Shown one piece after another: positions 4,919 to 9,206 of a stretch of DNA of 9,206 nt (its first letter is position 1; each line of letters begins with the position of its first letter). The notes under the pieces were generated by a model. The model saw only the letters and a list, made by a program, of their open reading frames with translations. It was not told the origin of the DNA and searched no databases. The position numbers were made by a program, and so were the translations under genes. Source of the stretch: Verrucomicrobiota bacterium (lineage in GTDB: Bacteria > Verrucomicrobiota > Verrucomicrobiia > Limisphaerales > UBA11358); assembly GCA_021323835.1 (NCBI GenBank), contig JAJPKI010000183.1, forward strand, positions 1 to 9,206, written 5' to 3'.

Positions 4919-7900
4919 TTATTGTTTCAAGATGTAGAACTTCTGCACGTCGGAAGGATTGACAATGTTGGTGGACAAATTGAGATTACCATTTCCGTCA
5001 AAGGTATTTGTCAGCAACGGCGTCCAATTTGTCAGCGGCAACGCAACGTTGGTGCTGGACAGCAGGACGAATGGTCCGCTGACTGCGCCGTTGGTTGCAG
5101 AAATAGTCAAAGTGGTTCCATTCAACGCGACGCTCGTGATGCGCGGAGTTGACGGCGGGCCGGTGACGGCCGGGGAGATTTTCAAAGCGCCGCTAACGCC
5201 GAGGCTATTGGTATCCCAAACCATATTTGCTCCGGGCGTCGCCGGAACAATGCTGCTAAATACGCCGCTGTAAGTTCCTGCGCTAAACAATTGGAGCACA
5301 GTATTGGTCGTGAAGGGATTCGCCAAATCCAGATTGGAAACGACAAGGGTGCCGCCGAAAAATACGGAGCCGCTGGTCAGTTTATCCACTTGCGCGGCAT
5401 TGTTCGTCGCCTCCATGTAGGTTGTGCCCTTCAAAGTGACCGCGCCCGAGACCGTCAAATTGCCAATGATGCCTTTGCCGCCGGGCGAAAGCGTGGAGCC
5501 GACGTTGTTGGTGATTTTGCCGGTGACGTTGCCGCTGCCCGCGATGGTTTGTCCGTTGTTCAAGGTGAGTGTCTGGTCGCTGCGACCGCTGACATCGAGC
5601 GTTGCGCCGGAAGCGACAACAATGTTTGAACTTGCCAGCGACGCGCCGCGCAAGGTCAATGAGCCGGCGCTAACCAATGTATCGCCGGTGTAAGTTTCGT
5701 TGGCCGACAAAATCGTATTGCCGGAGCCAAGTTTAGTCAGCCCAAATGAACCGCTGGACTGTGAAATCACGCCGTTCAAATACAAATCGTTGCCGCTGGC
5801 GTGGAGAATGGTTGAGTTGGCCGTCAGTGTAATTGGACCGTCATTGGTCGCGCCTCCGCCGGCGAGGTTGGTGATAGTGCCGCCGTTGAGCGTAATCGGG
5901 TCGGTGAATCCTCCGGCTGACAAACGGAAACTTCCCAGTGCGCCGCCGCCGTTCACGATGACGGTGCTGTTGCTGACGATGGAGGTCGTCTCGAAGGACA
6001 TTACGCCGCTGTTGATGACAATGCTGCCCGTGTTCGTGACAATCACATTGACGAGGCTGATTTGATTGTTGCCGGTTTTAGTCAGCGTATGTCCGCCCAA
6101 GTCGAGCACCGGTCCCGGCGAACCATTGCGCCAGTCGAATCGCGCCGAACCGCCGATAGTCGCGTCGCCAGCCAGCAGAACATTTTCAAACGCGTTCTGT
6201 TGATTGGTCCAATTATTGATAATCGCGCCGTTGCCATTCACGCCGGCGCCGGAAATGACGAATTGCTTGGTGCCAAAATTCAACCCGTTGCCGACGGTGT
6301 TGGAAGAAATGTTCAAGGTGGCGCCGTTGGTGATGAAAACAATTCCGTTTGTCGCGCCGAGCGAATTATTGTTCTGCACCGCGACCATGCCGCCGGCAAT
6401 AAGTGCATTGCCCGTGAAATCATTTGTCGTCAACAGCGTCAATGTGCTGCTGCCCATTTTTACAAGGCCGGTTGCGCCCGAAATTTTACCCACGCCGGCA
6501 ATCGTATAATTGGTCGTTGAATTATTGGTGACAGCGGCCGGCAAAACCGTCGCGGTCAGATTGATGCTTGTGTTTGGCGTCGTTGAGTTGGTGATGCTGT
6601 CGTCCAACAGGACAGAATCCAAATTGAAAAATATATCGTTGGCGGCTGTTCCGGGATTGAACCAATTTTGCGACGAGTTCACGTTCCAGGTGCCGTCGCC
6701 GGAATTATTGTTCCATTTGAGCGACGTCGGGCCGCCCGAAACGGCGACGGTAATTTGCGAATTGTTTCCGGTGCCTTGATTGAGCGCGAAATTGTAGCGT
6801 GATGCGCCCGAAAGCAATGACACCGTCGTGTTGAAACCATTTACTAAATTGCCGCTGTAAGTGAACAGCGTATAAGTGCCCTGCGCCAGGGTTCCGCTGA
6901 TGGGATTAATGCGAATCCTTGAATTTCCCCCGTCCAAATCACCTCTGACAACAATCAAATCGTTAACCCCACCACCTGCGGTAGTTGTCGCGCTCAAATC
7001 AAAAATGTTCGTGGCAAAGTTGCCATTCAAGCCGTATTGCAACGCGCCGTCGCCGCCCGGATAAACATCCACGCCGTCGCCGAATGTTAAAGTGCTCGGG
7101 TGACCGGCCACTCCGGGATGAACAAATGCTTCGATATCAGTCGCACCGATGTTTGTGCCGTTGCCACCAAGGAACACTCCGACGGGTGAGCTGGATTGAC
7201 TTATGTTTTCAGTCAGGATGTTGTTGGGGTCGCTGCTGAGGGCATTCAAAATATATGTGCCGTCGTTGATCGTCGTGCCGCCGCTGTGGCTGTCTACGCC
7301 GGCAATCACCAGCGTGTTGGTATCAAATTTTGTCAATGAACCGGTGCCGCTGATGTTGTTACTCAACGTCAATGAACCGGCCACCACAATGCCCCCGCTG
7401 CTGCGGAAAGTGATTCCCACGGCTCCGTTCAATGTCATCGGTCCGACAATCGTGTTATTTGCGCTAGAGATGTCCAATGTGCCGAGATTGTTGTTGATGC
7501 CGTTGCCGTTGAGGACAATGTTTTTGTTGAACAAGTTTGTAGCCGCAAAAATAGAAAGCGTTGCGCCATTTTCAACTGTCAACGTTTTGGTCGGGTCGCC
7601 CAAACCAGTCGTCGCCGATTCAATACTCAAACCGCCGCCTTGAATATCAATGTCACCAAGATTTGTATCCACCGTTACACCTGTAATCGCAACAAAGTTG
7701 GCGCCTACTTTGGTCAATTTTGCGCCGGGTGCCGCAGTCAAACTCGCGCCATTGGCGTCGGAAGTGGTCGCGCTTCGCAAATCCCAGCGTCCCTGATTTG
7801 CGCCGGCAACCGGCCCGCCAATGGTCGTATCACCCGCAAGAGTTAATCTGGCAATCGCTGGCAATACATTCGTGCCGCTGTTGTAAATGGCGCCTTTCGT

Positions 7901-9206
7901 TGCGTCCGGACCGGTGCCGGAAACCACCACCGGTTCCTGCCCGATGTTGTGACCAAAAACATCCAATGCCGCGCCGCTGGAAATAATTGTTCCTGCATTT
8001 GTCGCGCCGAGCGCAGAATTATTTCCCAGTTTTAACACGCCGCCTAAAACGGCGACTGTTCCGGCGAAATCATTTGCGTTGCTCAACGTCAGCGTGCCGG
8101 AGCCGTTTTTCAAAATGCCCGTCACCCCGCTGATTTTGCCGGGACCGTTGAGAACGTAATTCGCAGACGAATTGTTCGTGAAGGCCGTCGGCGACATCGG
8201 AGCGGTCAAAGTCACGAGCGTTTGGCTCGCGGTGTCATCGAACGTCACGCTATCGCCCTGATAAAAATAATCCAGTTGCGAACTGCCGAGGTTAAGCCAG
8301 TTAGTCGTAATGCCGGAATCCCATGCGGCTGACGAACCGTCCCATTTTAAATTTGCGCCTGCGCCGCTGAATGTCACCGTCAAATTCGTCGTCGTTTGGT
8401 TAAACGAGGCATTGTAATGAGTGCCAACCGTCGAACTAAAACTTCCGCTCTTGCTGCCGAAATAAGCGAGCGTGTAAGGAACGCCAAGCAACGGCGCGCC
8501 CAACGTGTTCGCCACTTTCACCGTTCCGGCTTCGGCGAGATTTCCATTCACCAAAAGCAAATCATTGACGCCGCTGCCGTCGACGTTAGTCGAACCGACA
8601 TCAAATGAAAGTGTTGCGCCACTGCCCATCGTCAATCCGTTGCCTGCGGAAAATGTTCCTGCCGCGCCCACGTTGCCCGGCGCGAGTGTGCCGTTGAGAA
8701 AAACTGCGCCTGCATTTGAACCGGTCATCGCAATCGTCGAGCCGGGAGCATTCGTTAAAATGCCGCCAGTGGCAAGTGCGCTGGCAATGAGCGTGCCGTT
8801 GTTCACAATGGTCGCGCCGGCGTAGCTGTTCGAGGCCGTCAAACTCAACGTGCCGCTGCCGTTTTGAATTACGGAGCCGGTGCCGGAAATACTGTTTGCA
8901 AAAACCACGTTGTTGGTGCGATTGAAAATGAGCGTGCCGTAATTTGTCACGCCGGCGCCGCCAAGATTTCCATTTCCATCTCCATTTCCGATTTGGACAA
9001 TGCCATTTGAAATCGTCGTGGCGCTGAAATTATTTGCGAGGCTGTTGTCAATGGTAAGTTTGCCCGAACCGGTTTTGACCAGCGGTCCTGACGCATTGCC
9101 AGCGCCGCTGAACGTGTAGTTATTCAGCGTGTTGCTCACGGTGACGCCCAATGGGAAAAGCGGCATCGTCAAATTAACCGTGCTATGCGCCGTGAGCGAA
9201 TCGTCA
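4919..9206 (-). CDS. Giant autotransporter-associated beta-strand repeat (PATR) protein, 5' end outside window
   Basis: The frame stays open to the right edge, so the N-terminus and signal peptide are missing. An in-frame TTG at 9172 is not the start, because the residues before it (DDSLTAHSTVNL) match internal repeats. About 1,428 residues are visible, rich in Gly, Asn, Thr and Ser and with no cysteine. Repeats of the TIGR02601/PATR type (K-x-G-x-G-T-L-T-L, about 10 residues, then Y/F-x-G-x-T-x-I/V-x-x-G-x-L) recur near residues 33, 103, 355, 615, 905 and 1147, counting from the codon at 9172. They predict a right-handed beta-helix on the cell surface or secreted. Long modules begin with LKW...W...NW at 275 and 818. 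The end (about 1341-1417) is a small beta domain with SSTN..LPLTNW and FDGNGN. No C-terminal outer-membrane barrel or sorting motif is seen, so this is not a classical type V autotransporter. Function is unknown; adhesion, matrix or polysaccharide binding are possible. A strong terminator follows. Confidence 0.88.
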   Translation of the reverse strand, partial: DDSLTAHSTVNLTMPLFPLGVTVSNTLNNYTFSGAGNASGPLVKTGSGKLTIDNSLANNFSATTISNGIVQIGNGDGNGNLGGAGVTNYGTLIFNRTNNVVFANSISGTGSVIQNGSGTLSLTASNSYAGATIVNNGTLIASALATGGILTNAPGSTIAMTGSNAGAVFLNGTLAPGNVGAAGTFSAGNGLTMGSGATLSFDVGSTNVDGSGVNDLLLVNGNLAEAGTVKVANTLGAPLLGVPYTLAYFGSKSGSFSSTVGTHYNASFNQTTTNLTVTFSGAGANLKWDGSSAAWDSGITTNWLNLGSSQLDYFYQGDSVTFDDTASQTLVTLTAPMSPTAFTNNSSANYVLNGPGKISGVTGILKNGSGTLTLSNANDFAGTVAVLGGVLKLGNNSALGATNAGTIISSGAALDVFGHNIGQEPVVVSGTGPDATKGAIYNSGTNVLPAIARLTLAGDTTIGGPVAGANQGRWDLRSATTSDANGASLTAAPGAKLTKVGANFVAITGVTVDTNLGDIDIQGGGLSIESATTGLGDPTKTLTVENGATLSIFAATNLFNKNIVLNGNGINNNLGTLDISSANNTIVGPMTLNGAVGITFRSSGGIVVAGSLTLSNNISGTGSLTKFDTNTLVIAGVDSHSGGTTINDGTYILNALSSDPNNILTENISQSSSPVGVFLGGNGTNIGATDIEAFVHPGVAGHPSTLTFGDGVDVYPGGDGALQYGLNGNFATNIFDLSATTTAGGGVNDLIVVRGDLDGGNSRIRINPISGTLAQGTYTLFTYSGNLVNGFNTTVSLLSGASRYNFALNQGTGNNSQITVAVSGGPTSLKWNNNSGDGTWNVNSSQNWFNPGTAANDIFFNLDSVLLDDSITNSTTPNTSINLTATVLPAAVTNNSTTNYTIAGVGKISGATGLVKMGSSTLTLLTTNDFTGNALIAGGMVAVQNNNSLGATNGIVFITNGATLNISSNTVGNGLNFGTKQFVISGAGVNGNGAIINNWTNQQNAFENVLLAGDATIGGSARFDWRNGSPGPVLDLGGHTLTKTGNNQISLVNVIVTNTGSIVINSGVMSFETTSIVSNSTVIVNGGGALGSFRLSAGGFTDPITLNGGTITNLAGGGATNDGPITLTANSTILHASGNDLYLNGVISQSSGSFGLTKLGSGNTILSANETYTGDTLVSAGSLTLRGASLASSNIVVASGATLDVSGRSDQTLTLNNGQTIAGSGNVTGKITNNVGSTLSPGGKGIIGNLTVSGAVTLKGTTYMEATNNAAQVDKLTSGSVFFGGTLVVSNLDLANPFTTNTVLQLFSAGTYSGVFSSIVPATPGANMVWDTNSLGVSGALKISPAVTGPPSTPRITSVALNGTTLTISATNGAVSGPFVLLSSTNVALPLTNWTPLLTNTFDGNGNLNLSTNIVNPSDVQKFYILKQ
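5183..6724 (-). repeat. PATR module C (about 514 residues, terminal type)
   Basis: Starts with LKWNNNSGDGTWN...NWFN, then LDSVLLDD, NYTIAGVGKISG, a PATR unit (about 6469-6371), NNSLGATN and LAGDATIGG with RFDWR. A clear PATR unit follows at about 5743-5645. It closes differently from A and B: LSPGGKG, QVDKLTSGSVFFGGTLVV, then LFSAGTYSGVFSSI and MVWDTNSLGVSGALKIS, a common ending of PATR-protein passenger regions. Confidence 0.7.
6725..8353 (-). repeat. PATR module B (about 543 residues)
   Basis: Starts with LKWDGSSAAWD...NWLN, then GDSVTFDD, NYVLNGPGKISG and a PATR unit (about 8119-8021). NSALGATN, LAGDTTIGG with RWDLR and a second PATR unit (about 7339-7241) follow. It closes with GGVNDLIVVRGDL and GTYTLFTYSG. 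The order of motifs matches module C for roughly the first 270 residues, while the DNA is clearly diverged. Confidence 0.7.
8354..9206 (-). repeat. PATR module A (incomplete, N-terminal side cut)
   Basis: Protein-level repeat inside the giant gene. It begins at the window edge within the DD...VNLT...VTVSN...NYTFSGAG segment, which aligns with NSSANYVLNGPGKISG in module B and NSTTNYTIAGVGKISG in module C. Two PATR units follow (about 9091-8987 and 8875-8777), then a LAPG turn, an SGVNDLLLVNG box and a PYTLAYF closing segment. From its DD mark to that of module B is about 323 residues, so it is shorter than B. Confidence 0.7.

Noticed and set aside
5424..7643. Several hydrophobic plus-strand open frames opposite the PATR gene
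   Set aside because: They are the antisense of Asn/Thr/Gly-rich coding sequence, which naturally gives Val/Pro/Leu-rich frames. None has domain or start support.
9170..9172. TTG at 9172 as the true start of the PATR protein
   Set aside because: The frame continues to the window edge, and the residues upstream of it match repeat segments inside the same protein, so the gene is truncated by the window.
4919..9206. CRISPR array or DNA-level tandem repeats in the repeat-rich gene
   Set aside because: The repetition is at the protein level with diverged DNA. There are no identical direct repeats with regular spacers.
1..9206. Defence system, toxin-antitoxin, prophage or transposon cassette
   Set aside because: No nuclease, transposase, integrase, methylase or small paired toxin-antitoxin genes are present. 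All five real genes look like exported carbohydrate-related or surface proteins.

Overview
The window looks like a chromosomal fragment of a Gram-negative environmental bacterium, most likely a member of Verrucomicrobiota (Pedosphaera/Limisphaerales-like). This is inferred from three things: a very long protein built of autotransporter-associated beta-strand repeats with no beta-barrel, a C-terminal tail of the type found on many secreted proteins of that phylum, and a secreted GH36 alpha-galactosidase beside lectin-like and FN3 proteins. There is no rRNA, tRNA or housekeeping marker, so the taxonomy is tentative.

Layout. Positions 1-1692 (+) hold two consecutive genes that both end in a ricin-type beta-trefoil domain: the 3' end of one (1-366, cut by the window edge) and a complete 389-residue one (523-1692) with a signal peptide and a jelly-roll (concanavalin-A/lyase-like) domain in front of the trefoil. 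Each gene is followed by its own strong intrinsic terminator. Positions 1789-2541 (+) encode a probable lipoprotein with two fibronectin type III domains. It converges on a minus-strand gene at 2587-4731 encoding an exported GH36 alpha-galactosidase with recognisable catalytic aspartates. A short intergenic stretch (4732-4918) carries a candidate promoter for the GH36 gene and a strong terminator for the next gene. From 4919 to the right edge (minus strand, truncated at its 5' end) runs a giant cysteine-free surface or secreted protein of more than 1,420 residues. It is built of at least three long modules of beta-helix/PATR repeats and a C-terminal tail.

Working together. Every gene whose N-terminus is visible has an export signal, and all five products look extracytoplasmic. 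The set fits binding and breaking down polysaccharides outside the cell: carbohydrate-binding trefoils on a jelly-roll protein, an exo-acting alpha-galactosidase, an FN3 surface lipoprotein and a large beta-helical surface protein. Strands and terminators indicate mostly single-gene transcription units, so co-function is an inference from proximity. I see no CRISPR array, mobile element, tRNA, defence cassette or integrase. The most unusual items are the tandem trefoil genes, which differ mainly at silent sites, and the modular giant protein without a barrel.
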